64,000 bases of DNA from Hygrocybe punicea (GCA_963556145.1 OY744472.1:1240001-1304000); one strand, 5' to 3'. Counted from the first letter of the stretch, positions 11,814 to 23,677 are shown. Notes: generated by a model from the sequence alone, not told the origin. Translations and numbers: made by a program.

Positions 11814-12652
11814 TAAGGAATGACATGGGTTAACCTGCGGGTCTGAATCTTGGATACCGTACCTGTACCCGCTGTACCCGCACCCATTCGGTTAACAGGT
11901 ACACACCATACCCGAATTATGCCAGGTATAGCAGTAGAACTGCAGGTACTTGTATACCCACAGTGACCTGGGGGCTCCACACACCTTATGCAGGCCAGAC
12001 ACATGTCAATTGATGTGGCCATCACCCTAACGAGATAGTGGGGCACTGGTGTCGCGTCAGAGGTGAAAATGAAAATGGGAGTGTGGGCTACACCCATGCT
12101 CCCGTTGTCCTTGTTGACCTGGGGGCTCCACACACCCCATTGTCCTCATTGTCATACCTAGGCATGCTGGATACCTCACGAATGATGTCCACATGTCAGT
12201 TGATGTGTCTGGGCATGTTGGTGAGGTATGGTGACTTGGGAGAGGATGAGGACTTGTTGTCCTCATTCTCCTTGTAAGCTGACATTGATAGGGATGGAGT
12301 TGGGGCACATACCTGGGCCAGTAGGTGGATGCACCACCCTCCCAGTCATTTTCCACCATCGCCATTGTTGTGTCATTGTTGTGTCATTGTTGTGTCATTA
12401 TGTGTCATTGTTGTGTCTGTTGGAGCTGTGACAGGCAGGTTAGTTAGTAATAGATAGGAAAATCAATAAAAACACTCACCTTTGGGGCCTTTAGGCCCCT
12501 TTGTGTGCACCCTCACATACCTGTGAACCACGAGTAAAGGGTGCGGGTTGGACACAGTGTCCAAATCAGAACACCGTACCCGAACCCATGCCACCCGTTC
12601 GGCAAAACCCACAGCTTCACCCATGACCTGTGTCAATCCTTAGCAAGGGGGT
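11814..12652. mobile_element. hAT-like non-autonomous element inside the KDZ relic
   Basis: Perfect 8-bp target duplication GCAAGGGG (11806-11813 and 12653-12660). Terminal inverted repeats begin TAAGGAATGACATGGGT on the left and, on the complement, TAAGGATTGACACAGGT on the right. Removing it joins KDZ reading frame on both sides. The interior has GTACCCG-rich subterminal repeats, a GTCAATTGAT dyad near 12006, and on the minus strand an intron-like segment (GTGAGT near 12478, TTACTAAC, CACAG near 12432). No transposase is encoded. Confidence 0.85.
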
Positions 12653-12999
12653 ATTTAGCCCTGATGCAGGTCAGCATTCATGAGTGACATACTCTGGTTG
12701 TGAGTGTACTCACTGTTCTCTACTACAAGCAATATCTGCTATGACCAGGGCAAACCCATGCCAGCAGAGGGCAAGAAACACCCCAGTCTCCTCAAATACT
12801 CCCCACATTCACTTTGTGACATCAGCCATCATGTTCTGCCAACAATCAGCACATGGATTCTCTTCCATGTCCTCCTGTGATGTGGTTGAGCCACCAGATG
12901 CAACAATGCATGAGGGGGGATACCTGGTTATTCTGGTCAGGCAGAATCTTGTGGACAACCAAGTCTGCCCATTTGTCTGCCTCTGCCCATGAAAGGTAA

Positions 13000-13200
13000 T
13001 AGCCATCACCAATGTACACTCATAAGTCCGGCACTTTGTTCACTAGGCCTGGGGCAGGCTCAACTGTGCCTATTGCTTCCTCTGCAGGACCACGCTGGAA
13101 GATTTGTTTCCATGAGTCATTCCCATCCACTGTATAAAGTAGGCTGAAGTGAAGTGGAGGCTTATCCTTCAGCTTGTAAGTGCAAGCTGGGCAAGCATGG
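13000..13200 (-). other. Poorly readable part of the KDZ relic
   Basis: Between recognisable KDZ pieces the frame is lost. I see no separate gene in 12660-13220; the plus-strand frames there are antisense shadows. Confidence 0.35.
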
Positions 13201-14929
13201 CATAGATGCCAGTCAGGACTCAGGAGTATTGTGTTGCAGAACAGTGTGGACTCATAGGGCCACTACTGCCAACGTTAAAGGTCAAATGTGAAAGAGAATT
13301 GGTGGGAAAGGTAGCATCAAAAGGGCACTTGGTCTGATGCATTAGATAGAACTGGGGCAGTGATAGGCAGCCACTTACCGTATGCAGGTCACAGAGCATT
13401 TTGGTGAAGGCATGTATCAACATTTGAGGACAGCAGAGATGGGCCACACAATAGAGTTCAAGTACTTTGGTAGTAATGGTGACTGAGGGATTGATTGGAG
13501 CGCAGGGGAAAAGACCTTGCTGCATGAGTCCCACCAGGATGGATATGTCTTCGGACTGCATTTTGACATCGGTGGTTGTAGTTTCTAGGCAATGTGAGGA
13601 GGTGTACCATTGCAGGACCATAAGCACTTACTGAAAACATCAACAACAGAGATGTGCACACTTCCCTTGACCACTGCCCCACTCAATGCGACACCAGCAC
13701 TCCACACCATGTAGGCTGATGCAATATGATCGATCTGGTTGTTGAACAACTCATTACGCCTGTTCGTGCAGTCTCTATGGGTACTATGGTCCATGATATG
13801 CCTCAGCCATGCTCTATGCATGTGTGAGTGGGAACGTTAGTCAAAGAGGAATGACATTTACCCTGTGTTCCACATGTCATTCTGAAGCTGGTCCGTGATT
13901 GCCTCGTACTCACCACCAGCATGGCTGATGTCGAGTCTTTGTTCACCTACCAATACCTCTTCCATATCCTTTCAATCTACCCCACGTTCCAATGGCTCTT
14001 CACGAAGTTCTAGCAACACCTTGTGCTCCCATGCAGTCATGGCTGATTATAAGGAAGGTGAGCCAGTAGTAGCAGGACAAATAGATTCCTCACCAGAAAG
14101 TCAAACCCTCTCTCAGAGAATGTCCCTAGCCTTGCGCTCAAGCAATTGCTTCCTCCCAATTGATAACTTGCAGGGACCATTCCCTAACAATATGACATTG
14201 GGTTGAGTGCACCAGACCTGTCTTGAACTTGAAGATGTGTGGCGGTTGTGAGTGGAACCTGAGGGAGTCATATTCTAAGTGGTTGTCAGTGAAAGAAAAC
14301 AACTTGTCAACAGTGACTTTGGATGTCACAACATGTTAAGTCACTCTATAGCATGCTTAGATTACTCAGCTCAGAGTGTGCTCTCAAATACTTCTCTATA
14401 CATAGTCAATAGTATGCTGTATCACTGTGTATTGTAGTACTATTATTAGGCTAGCTTACAGAGGCAAATATTCTGGAAAGAACACCAACCCCTTGAATTA
14501 TTTATGAGTTTACATAGTGGTGCTCATCTATGGGTTCACACATTCTATGGATTCACATACTCACACACAACACAATAGACTGATGATTACATTTGCAGAT
14601 GGTACATGCAGGTTACTAAACTATGCAAAGCACAGGCACTAAACAAAGGCCAAGATCAAATTTTAAGCAGCAGTGTGCAAGGGCAAAGGGGAGCATATCA
14701 CCACTTCACCTTCCATGTACATGCTAACAAATAACCTGTCTCCTTCTTCCTGCGAGCTGACCTTTTCATAGGTGGGATATTTAACATTCCTCATTGCCCA
14801 GCAAGCAGTTTCACTATTCTCCATGTTAACTGATGATCAATATAGAAAACAGGATACTTGTAAACTCCTGGGTTTACACCTTGAAACACAACCTATACTT
14901 CAGGTGGCGAATGAAACAGCGATGGTAAA

Positions 14930-15321
14930 TTCACAATCCTCTGAATGGTGGGATTGCTGGTAGTTCCTTGCTGCATGCAATGTCCCATGTGGTGTGAGCA
15001 TCTTGCAATGTAGTGTACCCACAGAAAGAGGCATTTGAGAAGCCCAAAATCACTGCATTACAAGCCAACCTATGAGGGTTTAGCTAAGGGCAGGTATTGA
15101 GTGGTAACGGTGCACCAGTCATTCACAACCACTAGCTGGCTACCATTGAAAACAACATACACCAGTGCCTTGCCCTTCTTGGCCTGCTGAGGACTTTGAT
15201 GAGGGCTGGAAGTCGAAGGCAATAGCCCCCCATGGTGCTGGGGAGTCCCCAGTGCCTTGTGGTCCTCAGCAGAATCAGACAGTGTGAGTGTAGAGTCCAT
15301 CAATGAGAAAAGGGAGTCCAT
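14930..15321 (-). pseudogene. RNase H1 N-terminal (viroplasmin)-like domain gene fragment
   Basis: Minus strand from an ATG at 15321. A Ser/Thr-rich leader precedes ALVYVVFNGSQLVVVNDW; after a probable intron (donor GTTACC near 15109, acceptor near 15072) the frame continues ILGFSNASFCGYTTLQDAHT, then WDIAC. The pattern YVVF-G-W followed by V-GF-A-F-GY-T-A-W matches the small RNA/DNA-hybrid-binding fold at the N terminus of RNase H1 and in plant pararetrovirus viroplasmins. No catalytic RNase H domain follows. A poly-T run (15352-15366 on the complement) sits upstream. It is divergent from the gene starting at 15606. Could be an intact small gene with an unconfirmed 3' end, or a relic. Confidence 0.45.
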
Positions 15322-15605
15322 GGAACTAGTGAACAACACAAGCAGAATGAAAAAAAAAAAAAAAAGAGGAGGGTGATGTAGGGACTGACTGACTTTGCAT
15401 AGGAGAACGATCTTTCCAGGGAGTGTCTGCATAGCAGTGGTGTAAGCTAGAGATGCCAAGGAGTAATCAGAAACATACTGAATTTCACCATTGTAGCTTG
15501 TTGGAGGTCCTTGAGCACGAGCGTATGTTTAATTTTTTGATGGCAAGTTCCATCTTAGACATGCTGCATCAGTCTTATGATTGTCCCACTTAGGTGATAT
15601 CCAAC

Positions 15606-18326
15606 ATGGATGTTGTCATGCCAACCCCACCTGTGGCGCCAACCCTGCCTGTTACCTCTACCAGCCAGCCAGAGGATGACAACATCCCTCCTCACCTGAC
15701 GCAACTGTCAGCTGCTCAGAAGGCCTTGCAGAAGGTTGGACAAGCTGCCACAGCCATGAAGGGTAAACTCTTGGTGGAAGACATCGACCAATTCCTCCAT
15801 GAACGTGATGAGAAGATAGAGAGTCTGGTGTCCAAGCACCACCAGACAGTCACCTACATCAAAAAATGTATTGACAGCTCCACTCACTATACCAAAATGC
15901 ATGCCCCCAACTTGGCAAATGCAATTGCACATTTTAAAGCCATTGAGGTGAATGAAGGTACATACCTGGAAACCAGTCATTGAAACAATATTAATGTTTC
16001 ACAGGATTTGCAGATCTTCTGAAGGATGAGAGGCAGAAGTTGAAGGAACTGAAGGAGTTGGTGAAAAGCGATCAAGATCTCCAGGACCTCTCACAACAAC
16101 AAAAAGATGAGCTCATTGCCACCCTCGTCAAGTACCAAGAACGCAAAAAGTCTGGTGCTGGTCCCTCAAATCAAACTGCAGTACAAGATGCTCAATCAAC
16201 TATCAAGCATATTGAGAACGAGGTATGTGCCTGGTTGGTAAATGCTGGCCACAAACAAAACTGAGTTTTCATCCTAGCTGGCTCTCTTGTGCAATCGTAC
16301 TGGTGTCCTCTCCTTCCTGTTTGCCACACGTTCGCATGCCAACCATTATGTACAGCCCAGTCTGTTCAGCTCTGGTGACACGTTGGACTTCTTCCAACAA
16401 GTCCTGGAGGTGGATCAGTGGGATGTGATTTGACAGTTTGAGCAATGTGCTTGTAATCCGAGAGGTCAGTCAACCTATAGCACTTCTGTAACAGAGGTTC
16501 TCATCGGTGTGCCGGTTAGGTGGCAGGGCTCAGGACACATTGGCCACAGTGCATGCTGAATGCACCAAACTGATTGGAAGTGGGCTGCATAAGTGTCCCC
16601 TTGTGATGGGTTTCTTGTATGAAACTGACACTCACTCTGTTACGAGCAGATTTTGCTGCCAAGACAAATAAGATATCTATGAACTATGTAAACTATGACA
16701 CTGTGATTGTGCTTGCCCACAAGGTCAAACTTGTTGGATGATGTCCGCACATTGCATGATGCCCTGAAATCTGGTGCTTGCAAGTGGGTCTGCCTCACCA
16801 AACAAGAGGCTTCTCAGCACCAGGAGGATCTGGAACGGCAGGTGAAGATTGGTGAGGCAGTGCAGAAGAAGCACAAGACCTGAAAAGCCAAGGGTACCAA
16901 ACAAGCACCTAAGGCTGGTGGGCAAGAAATTCAATGTCCCCGCTCTTGCTCCAACACTGAGAGTGATGGTGACCTTGAGAGCAACAGTGATGACAAGGCC
17001 TCTTAAGCAGAAGAAGCTTGTGCCTGTGTGCAAGTCAACTGCTGCTGGGCTGACCAGCAAAGCTATTCCTGCTGCTGACTAGGCAATGGCATGGGTAATC
17101 CGCGGATACAAATATTCTGATCCATATCCATATCTGTGAAAATCCGTACCCTTGTATCTGCCAGGCACAGATTTTTCCACAGATACTTTATCCATGGATA
17201 TGGATTATTCATGGGTATGAGTATGGGTACTATTATAATTATATCCAGATATTATTATTCTACTAAATATACAGTATATACTACAATTACATTGGGCAGT
17301 TGCCAGCCCAGTGTTGTTCTCGTAAACGTCCCATATCCAAGTCGACACGTCGCGCCATTGCCATTGTCAATGCACCACCACCATTGTCGACGTATCGCCG
17401 GTGTTGCTGTCGTTGTCATTGTCGATGCGACGCCATAGTCAATATGTCGCCATCCTGGAATGCGTCCTCCCACAGGTCCCCACACCTCGCATGGGCCAGA
17501 CGCACGTCAATTGACATTGTTGTCACCCTCACGAGGTAGACGGGGGGGTCTCTGGTGGGCTTTGCACTTGGGGGTAACCTCATTTGCAAGGGGTGGGGGC
17601 ACTGTGTCAGTCAATGTGTCTGCGGGTGTTTGCAAGGTCCTTGTGTATTCTTCTGTCCCTGTGTATGCTTCTGTGCTGGAGACCTCACGAACATGCATTG
17701 ACACGTGTCCACGAGGCGTGGTTGTTGCAAGGCGCAGTTGTTGCAAGGCATCGTCATTGGGAGGTGTGGTTGTTGAGAGAGTTAGCCAAAGTCTTAGAGG
17801 CTGGGTTGGGGGCACGTACCTGGGCCATTCAGTGGGCGCACCACCCTCCCAGCCATTCTCCTTCTGTTGCATTGATGTTGTTGTCGCGTTCTCGTTGTTG
17901 TTGCAATCTGGTGGTGGTTCCTGCTAAAGTAATTAGTTGTCACATATGTGACAACTATTGCCATATCCGGTGGTATCCATATCCGTGGGTCCATGGAGAC
18001 AAATTAACTGATCTGTACCCATATCCGCATGGGTATGGATTGCCATGGATATGGATTTACCGGTATCTGTGCCATAGCCTACTGCTGACAACAAGGAGAG
18101 CAGTGATGATGAGGCCCCCCCTCGAAAGATGTCCATGTGCAAGCCAACTTCAGCCAGACTGATGCGAAGCCAAGCCAAGCCTGCTATCCAGGGTGACAAT
18201 GATGATGAGATCAGTAGCAGTAACAAAGATGCCTCCCCACCCACACTGAAGAAACCTGGGCCTGTATACAAGCCAACTACTGCCAGGCTGACTTGGAGCA
18301 AAGCCAAGCCTCCCAAAGGGGTCTAA
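15606..18326 (+). pseudogene. Basidiomycete repeat-family gene, disrupted
   Basis: Plus-strand exons start at ATG 15606. A clear 46-bp intron (15959-16004) joins an N-terminal region to LLKDERQKLKELKELVKSDQ, a helical, charged segment. A second intron follows near 16221, then a segment including SSGDTLDFFQQVLEVDQWDV, which meets an in-frame TGA at 16431. A further segment (about 16725-16885) reads LHDALKSGACKWVCLTKQE. The tail holds repeats of a KPTTARLTWSKAKP-like motif. I know this order of motifs from many-copy hypothetical proteins of mushrooms but know no function. The tail is split by the hAT-like element at 17080-18081; removal restores the frame. Confidence 0.55.
17080..18081. mobile_element. 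hAT-like non-autonomous element with perfect 8-bp duplication
   Basis: Perfect target duplication CTGCTGAC at 17072-17079 and 18082-18089. Ends begin TAGGCAATGGCATGGGTAA on the left and, on the complement, TAGGCTATGGCACAGATAC on the right. ATCCATATCC-type repeats lie just inside both ends. The interior carries CGTCAATTGAC near 17506. It disrupts the gene at 15606-18326, whose frame is continuous once the insert and one duplication are ignored. No protein is encoded. Confidence 0.85.
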
Positions 18327-18489
18327 GGTGAGTTATAACATTGTGCTTTAGTGATGGTTGGCTGACCACCCTACCAGATTTTGCTGTTGCATGCTTCCCA
18401 ATACTGTCCACTCTGCCTCCCTCTTACTACAAAACTTTATCATTGTGTAGCATAAAATAAATAATAAAGTAAAGTGCCTGTCTATTATT

Positions 18490-18665
18490 GTCTTTTGCAC
18501 GTGACTTTGCCAACATCACAGTCACACATTTTTGCAAACCTCCAACTTCAAATCATCATATCTCATCCAATACTCAATCTTCAGCTTAGCGCTTTGAGAT
18601 ATGAGAGTGCAAATGTAATTTCTAAATGTTCATGGTGTAAAAAGTCCTAAAAATGTTACATTAAA
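18490..18665. repeat. Dispersed repeat, inverted copy at 51800-51985
   Basis: About 170 bp including ACACATTTTTGCAAACC and CAACTTCAAATCATCATATC; the reverse complement is at about 51800-51985. The rest of 18327-18698 shows no gene. Confidence 0.65.
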
Positions 18666-18698
18666 AAATCACTTTTTCTTGATGTTGATGACCCACGT

Positions 18699-19894
18699 TG
18701 TGACGGCGAGTTCTGTTGTAGACCCGGAATAAGAATCTACTGAAAGGGTGATCAGCTAAGAAGTGATCAGAGGAGTAAAGTCTTTCTAAGGTGTCTAGTC
18801 AATCCAACCCGAATCCAGGGTTCCGGATCAGAGGGGGAGTGAAGGAAGTGGAGTACGAAGACTAATATGGGTGATACGAATAGTGGACTAAGAAATAGAA
18901 CTGAAGGGGAGTGATAACCTGTATTTTCTATATGATGGGATGTAATATAAGAGTACATCTTTTATACTACTGGGAGAGATTCTGTGCTGTAGTAACTATG
19001 TACTACAACCGAAGGCTGTAACTGATAGGAGAGGAGTGGAGCGGAGTATAGGAGGAATGGTGCTATGTACTAAGTAACAGGAAACGAAGATATATCATAT
19101 GTAACTATATACGTAGTGATTCTGGTTTAGAGGCTCCAGGCCCTCTAGACCCGAATCCTCTTCATATCCCACTTCGTCCCCATCCATTCCCATTCATGTA
19201 TCGTCAATTCCGCCCGATTCCGGTCCTTTCCGTCGATTCCGCTCCGGATTCCACCTCCGGATTCGTTCCTACTCAAGATGCAATGTCTCTAACGACCCGG
19301 AATCACTACGTATATAGTTACATATGATATATCTTCATTTCCTGTTACTTAGTACATAGCATCATTCCTCCTATACTCTGCTCCACTCCTCTCCTATCAG
19401 TTACAGCCTTCGGTTGTAGTACATAGTTACTACAGCACAGGATCTCTCCCAGTAGTATAAAAGATGTACTCTTATATTACATCCCATCATATAGAAAATA
19501 CAGGTTATCACTCCCCTTCAGTTCTATTTCTTAGTCCTCGCTTCGTATCGTCTCATCAGTGTTCGTACTCCACTCCCTTCACTTCCCCTCTGATCCAGAA
19601 CCCTGGATTCGGGTTGGATTGACTAGACTACATAGACACTAAACTCCTCTGATCACTTCTTAGCTGATCACACTTTCCGTAGATTCCCATTCGGGTCTAC
19701 AACCGAACTCGCCGTCACACCAGGTCGTTAGAGACATCGCATTGCGTGTAGGAACGAATCTGGAGGCGGAATCCGGAGCGGAATCGATGGAGAGGACCGG
19801 AATTGGGTGGAATCGACAATACATGAATGGGAATGGACGGGGACGAAGTGGGATATGAAGAGGATTCGGGTCCAGACAGCCCGGAGCCTCTACA
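18699..19894 (-). repeat. LTR of the 18.7-24.3 kb retrotransposon (interrupted)
   Basis: Begins TGTGACGGCGAGTTCTG and ends GCCTCTACA on the plus strand, matching 23680-24308. A second, oppositely oriented LTR of the same family is inserted at 19126-19719, splitting it. Confidence 0.85.
19126..19719 (+). mobile_element. Nested solo LTR, opposite orientation
   Basis: Near full-length LTR of the same family, reversed relative to its host LTR: it starts TTTAGAGGCTC (family TGTAGAGGCTC) and ends CTCGCCGTCACA. The flanks read CTGG and CCAG where the uninterrupted LTR at 24133 has CCGG, so the target was probably a 4-bp CCGG site and each copy has since lost its CpG by a transition. No internal sequence remains. 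Confidence 0.8.
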
Positions 19895-20094
19895 TCCGGT
19901 CAGGACTCAGATAGAGACCATCCCTGGTCGATCCATACGAAATAACAAAGATACCAGGGTCGTGGGAATAAATGAGTGGAGGCGATGTCGAAAACGGGCA
20001 GAAACGATGGTACAACGTGAACGAGATTGAAGCCGGTGGGTATTGAAGCATTGGGAAGCAGTGGTCCGGAGCTACTAAAAGAGGGTGGGGCGAA

Positions 20095-21689
20095 ATGGCT
20101 GGACACAGGAACAATGGTCACGTGACGGGGCAACAAATACAAACAAGAAAACTTTTCAACGCATCTTCAACAATCTCGACAGCAACCTCAACAAACAAAC
20201 CCAACAAGTACCAATACCAACGCCAGATGTTGACAGAATACGACAAATTCCTCAACAATCTCGATGCGGAAACGCGGCAAGACTTCGAGAGCGCCGTAGC
20301 CGAGTTACTAGAAGTCAACGCGGCCGGAATCAATATTGTACGTGACAGATTCGAGAACGAAGCATGGCAATGGGTGGTGAGATGACAACGGGCCATGGTA
20401 AGAGATCCCATTCCTGTAAACGGCACAGACTAACGATACCCGGCAGCGGAACTACAGGGGAACATTGACGGAAATCCGGGACAACGAAATCGACGTGACG
20501 GAACCGAGGGATTTCTTGATGGGCGGAGAGATGGTGGTGGAGGTCGAGGAGTGGTTGCGGAGCTGGGAGGACTACGAACGGGAATGGCAAGAGGCGAGGC
20601 GTCGGGAAGCGTTACGGTTGCAGGAGGAAAAGGAGGAGGAAGTGAGGAAACAACGGGTCGAGGAGGCGGAGCAGATCGAGTGGAAACGGGCAGAGGAATC
20701 GCGACAATACGAAGAGGAGATGAATAGGAGGGCAGAGGCGGAGAAGTGGATCGAGGAGGTGGAAAGGGCGAAGGCAGCAGAGGCAGCAAAAAGGGAGAAT
20801 GCAGCCGTGGAAAGGGACCGGGAGGAGACCGCACAAACTAGCAATCACGGAAGCGAGGACAAGGCGGGCACCTGGTCCGATCAGCAACTACGAAAATACG
20901 AGAGGCTTCAAGCACTTAACGCGATCAAAAACAAAAAGTTCAACCGGGATAAGAGGGTCAACCGGGACGACGAGACCGTTCATGGGGACTACAACAGCGG
21001 TGACGATTTCTCGAATGCGAGCAGGAACGAGGACATGGAACCGAAGGGAAAGATTCCGGGGGTAAGTGATACTCAGGCTCGTTTATCATTTCCGTCTAAC
21101 AATTCCGTAGTATATGCAATCGTACCGGATCCGGCAATGCGATGTGTGTGTGACCGCCAACGCTGTTTGTCACGGAATCGAGGGTTATGCGTGCGATCGG
21201 TGCAAAAGGCTAAAACGACGATGCGGACTGTCGACGAAGGGACCGGCCACCAGAGCCGGAAAAGCGGAAAGGAAAGGGAAGGCGAAGGCGGGTAGTCCAA
21301 AGAGAAAGGTCATCGCGAAGAAGGTTCCGAAGCCGGTGAAGAAGACCAGGTTGCGGACCGGGGAGGCGTCGACGAGTAAGCGGATGTTGACCGACGTCGA
21401 ACCGGACACGGAATCGGAGTGGGACGAAGGGAGACGAGGAAATCCATTCAAGCACCCGCAGATGGGAGCCAGAATCAACGACCACATATGGGCAGTGCGC
21501 AAGATGGCGACGGAAACACAGAGGGAGATATCGGTGATCGCGGATGGCCTCTCGGAATACGTCGCGGAGATCCATACAAAACTAACCCGTTGGACGAAGG
21601 AGCTAAATCGACTACGTGCGAACCAGGCCCATATCCTGGGTCAACTTGACATGATCGACACCAAACTCGACGAAGGGAGAAGGGAATAA
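20095..21689 (+). pseudogene. Spliced antisense gene: coiled coil plus Zn2Cys6-type motif
   Basis: Three exons on the strand opposite to gag: 20095-20397, 20447-21061 and 21111-21689. Both introns are 49 bp, in phase 0; the first has GTAAGA, a CTAAC branch motif and CAG, the second GTAAGT and TAG. Exon 2 encodes a long Glu/Arg/Lys-rich helix likely to form a coiled coil. Exon 3 begins with six cysteines spaced C-x2-C-x6-C-x7-C-x2-C-x6-C, followed by a basic stretch and a C-terminal helical region. The spacing fits fungal Zn2Cys6 DNA-binding clusters, but the basic residues follow the fourth cysteine rather than the second. One in-frame TGA (20383-20385) breaks exon 1; CGA is likely ancestral. 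It could be a DNA-binding or capsid-interacting accessory protein; function unknown. Confidence 0.65.
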
Positions 21690-22026
21690 AAGGGGAATGG
21701 ACGAAAAGGGAAGGGAAAGCGGAACGTCGGACAATGTATATAAAATAAAAATAGAGTATATAATAAAACTATAAACGGAAAAGAGGGAAACGGAACGACG
21801 AGATAAGATAACCGGAATCTGGGGGTCGAGGAGGAGGACGGGACTGGAATACAACGGAAATGAAACAGGTCCGGAACGAGCAGGAAACAAAAGAAACTAG
21901 AAATGGAAACGAAAATATAAACAAGTGAGAACCGGGAACGTGAACGGAAAACGAAACGGAGGATGAAAACGCAAAAATGGGTGACAGAAACGGGTCTATA
22001 TCCCCACAAGAGTTTCTGAAAGAAGG

Positions 22027-23496
22027 TCAGAGGCAGAACGACGAGAGGAGGCAGAGAACTTCTTGCAAATATTCGAGCAAGGTGTTGAGGGGGCGGAGGT
22101 CCAAAATGCGATGACAAAGTAAAATAAAGATGGAAACGAGAAATAAAATAAAATTGAGAACCAGAGTGCCGACACCAACACAATCCCATATAACGGGTGT
22201 GCCGCGTGACGGGTCTAAAAACGACGGGGTGCCCCAAGTGGGCAAAGACAGAACCGACAACGATACGGGAGCGGAAACGACAAGGGGAACCGGGAGCGAA
22301 GGGGTCGACATAACGGAATCGGAACCAGAATCGAAATCAAATAAAAGGTGTGGAATGGAGTCCGGAATGGGAACGGGTACGGAATACTCAACCAAAGTTG
22401 ACGGCATCTCAGTAGACGGTGACGGAGGACAATATGGCGGCAATATCGGGGATGGAATGTCTATTTCTGGAGAATCCGAGGACAATGGGAGCGGGTCCGG
22501 TACGAGTTCGTAGATGGAAACCGGTGGGGATGAAACCGGAGACAACAGGGACGAAATAGGAAACGGAATGGATAAATCGGGAACGGGACCAGAAGGCAAG
22601 ACGGAATCAATGACCGGCATCGATAAATCGGGAAGGGGCTCGGACGGGGACGACACAGGACTGGACGACAATACCTGTAAACAAATGATGGTCTCGACGG
22701 GCACCGGAATGGACGGGGACGGGGAACACGATGACGGGGACAGAGTATACGAAGGACCAGAATGAACGTGGGGGATGGAATGAACGACAGTGGGCAGGAT
22801 CGAGGACGGGATCGAGGATGGGATCTGTTCCGGAGGTGAAATAACTGTGACAGGTATGGGTGTGGGACCGGAATCGGGACTGGAAATGGCAATGGGGGCT
22901 GCAGTGACAACGGATTCCGGAACAGAACGGTAACCGGAAAGGAGAAACAACGCGGCGTCGTGGAAAATATCAACCAGGTACGGATCATCGTGGTAATGAC
23001 TGGGAAGAAGGTAATGAAGTCGCTCTTCAACACGTTGACGAAGATCTGAGTCAAATCCATTGGCAAAATACTCATTCCATTGCTTGTCCGATAAACGGCC
23101 GTTGTCATATAGTACTCCGGATATGCGTATGAAGTCCTGGAAATATTGTCCTAAGTCCGTCTTGTTTTCTATACCATAAGCCGATTGTCGTTTAACCAAC
23201 TGTTCGAGATCCGTGATCGTATACCGAATACTGTCCGTGGCACCGGGATAGAAGGCGAAAACGGCATGTCGGAAAGCGATGAAGTCCTTTGTTGAAGCGG
23301 CGGGTAGGGTAGACCAAAGTTCGTAATTGTCGTTATTGAGGTACCGGAGCGTGTAGCGAATTTTCATAGTGTCTGTGAGTCCACAGTCAGAGCCGAGCAT
23401 GTCAATTTCGTCAAAGAAGCGGGGAAGGTCGTGTTCGTCACCATGAAATGTCGGGGCTGAACGATCACCTCGGAGAGGCATCAATCCGTGCATCAT
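22027..23496 (-). CDS. Gag-like protein of the LTR retrotransposon
   Basis: A 489-residue open frame starting at 23496, about 180 bases downstream of the primer-binding site. Residues about 10-200 have the character of a Ty3-type gag domain: a P-F-G-DE-x-LPRFF-like opening, YLNNDNYELW, a FYPG turn and many aromatic helix residues. The rest is Pro/Ser/Val-rich and probably disordered. No CCHC zinc knuckle and no pol domain follows. The frame is intact, unlike most genes nearby, which suggests recent activity. The family assignment rests on domain character and position after the LTR, not on a search. Confidence 0.6.
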   Translation of the reverse strand: MMHGLMPLRGDRSAPTFHGDEHDLPRFFDEIDMLGSDCGLTDTMKIRYTLRYLNNDNYELWSTLPAASTKDFIAFRHAVFAFYPGATDSIRYTITDLEQLVKRQSAYGIENKTDLGQYFQDFIRISGVLYDNGRLSDKQWNEYFANGFDSDLRQRVEERLHYLLPSHYHDDPYLVDIFHDAALFLLSGYRSVPESVVTAAPIAISSPDSGPTPIPVTVISPPEQIPSSIPSSILPTVVHSIPHVHSGPSYTLSPSSCSPSPSIPVPVETIICLQVLSSSPVSSPSEPLPDLSMPVIDSVLPSGPVPDLSIPFPISSLLSPVSSPPVSIYELVPDPLPLSSDSPEIDIPSPILPPYCPPSPSTEMPSTLVEYSVPVPIPDSIPHLLFDFDSGSDSVMSTPSLPVPLVVSAPVSLSVLSLPTWGTPSFLDPSRGTPVIWDCVGVGTLVLNFILFLVSIFILLCHRILDLRPLNTLLEYLQEVLCLLSSFCL

Positions 23497-23660
23497 ATCG
23501 GGGAATTTCCAAATCGGGAAGCGGGTCGGGTCAGGGAGGTACGAGGAAGGGGTCGAAGTCGTAATCGGGGCTGAGCGATTAGAGTCAGGAACAAAGGAAA
23601 AACGTCATGAAAGTCAAACCCGACAGTGGGGAGGGTATGAAAAGACAAAAGAAATAAACT

Positions 23661-23677
23661 CCTCGCGGTGGGCTCCA
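23661..23677 (-). promoter_or_regulatory. Primer-binding site of the retrotransposon
   Basis: On the minus strand, two bases after the LTR end comes TGGAGCCCACCGCGAGG. Starting with TGG (the complement of a tRNA CCA end) at this distance is the classic layout for minus-strand priming. The tRNA was not identified. It sets the element orientation as minus. Confidence 0.6.

Larger units (their letters stand above)
10040..14329 (-). pseudogene. Decayed KDZ (Kyakuja-Dileera-Zisupton) transposase
   Basis: Minus-strand fragments in the correct order for a basidiomycete KDZ transposase. An N-terminal part lies at about 14329-13220 (includes LMQQGLFPCAPINPSVTI). A central part at 11801-11505 includes GYDVGCRF, SPLGPLAWQLNHTSLVEAFH and CQLSHLATYQKGLGL. 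A C-terminal helical part lies at 11023-10778 (RKYRKSLDALEGLVVAQMFEL) and 10531-10040 (ARLNVEIPQV, LAHQIGIYRMKKG, LPGFTGSIVPG). Family naming is from recognition of these signatures. Frames are broken by stops and frameshifts and the gene is split by the hAT-like insertion at 11814-12652, so it is inactive. The start is not determined; the C-terminal stop abuts fold-back copy 2 (9992). Confidence 0.75.

Noticed and set aside
21641..23108. Long minus-strand frames overlapping the gag-like gene
   Set aside because: Pro/Arg/Phe-rich shadow frames of the low-complexity 3' half; the gag frame starts with the recognisable domain.
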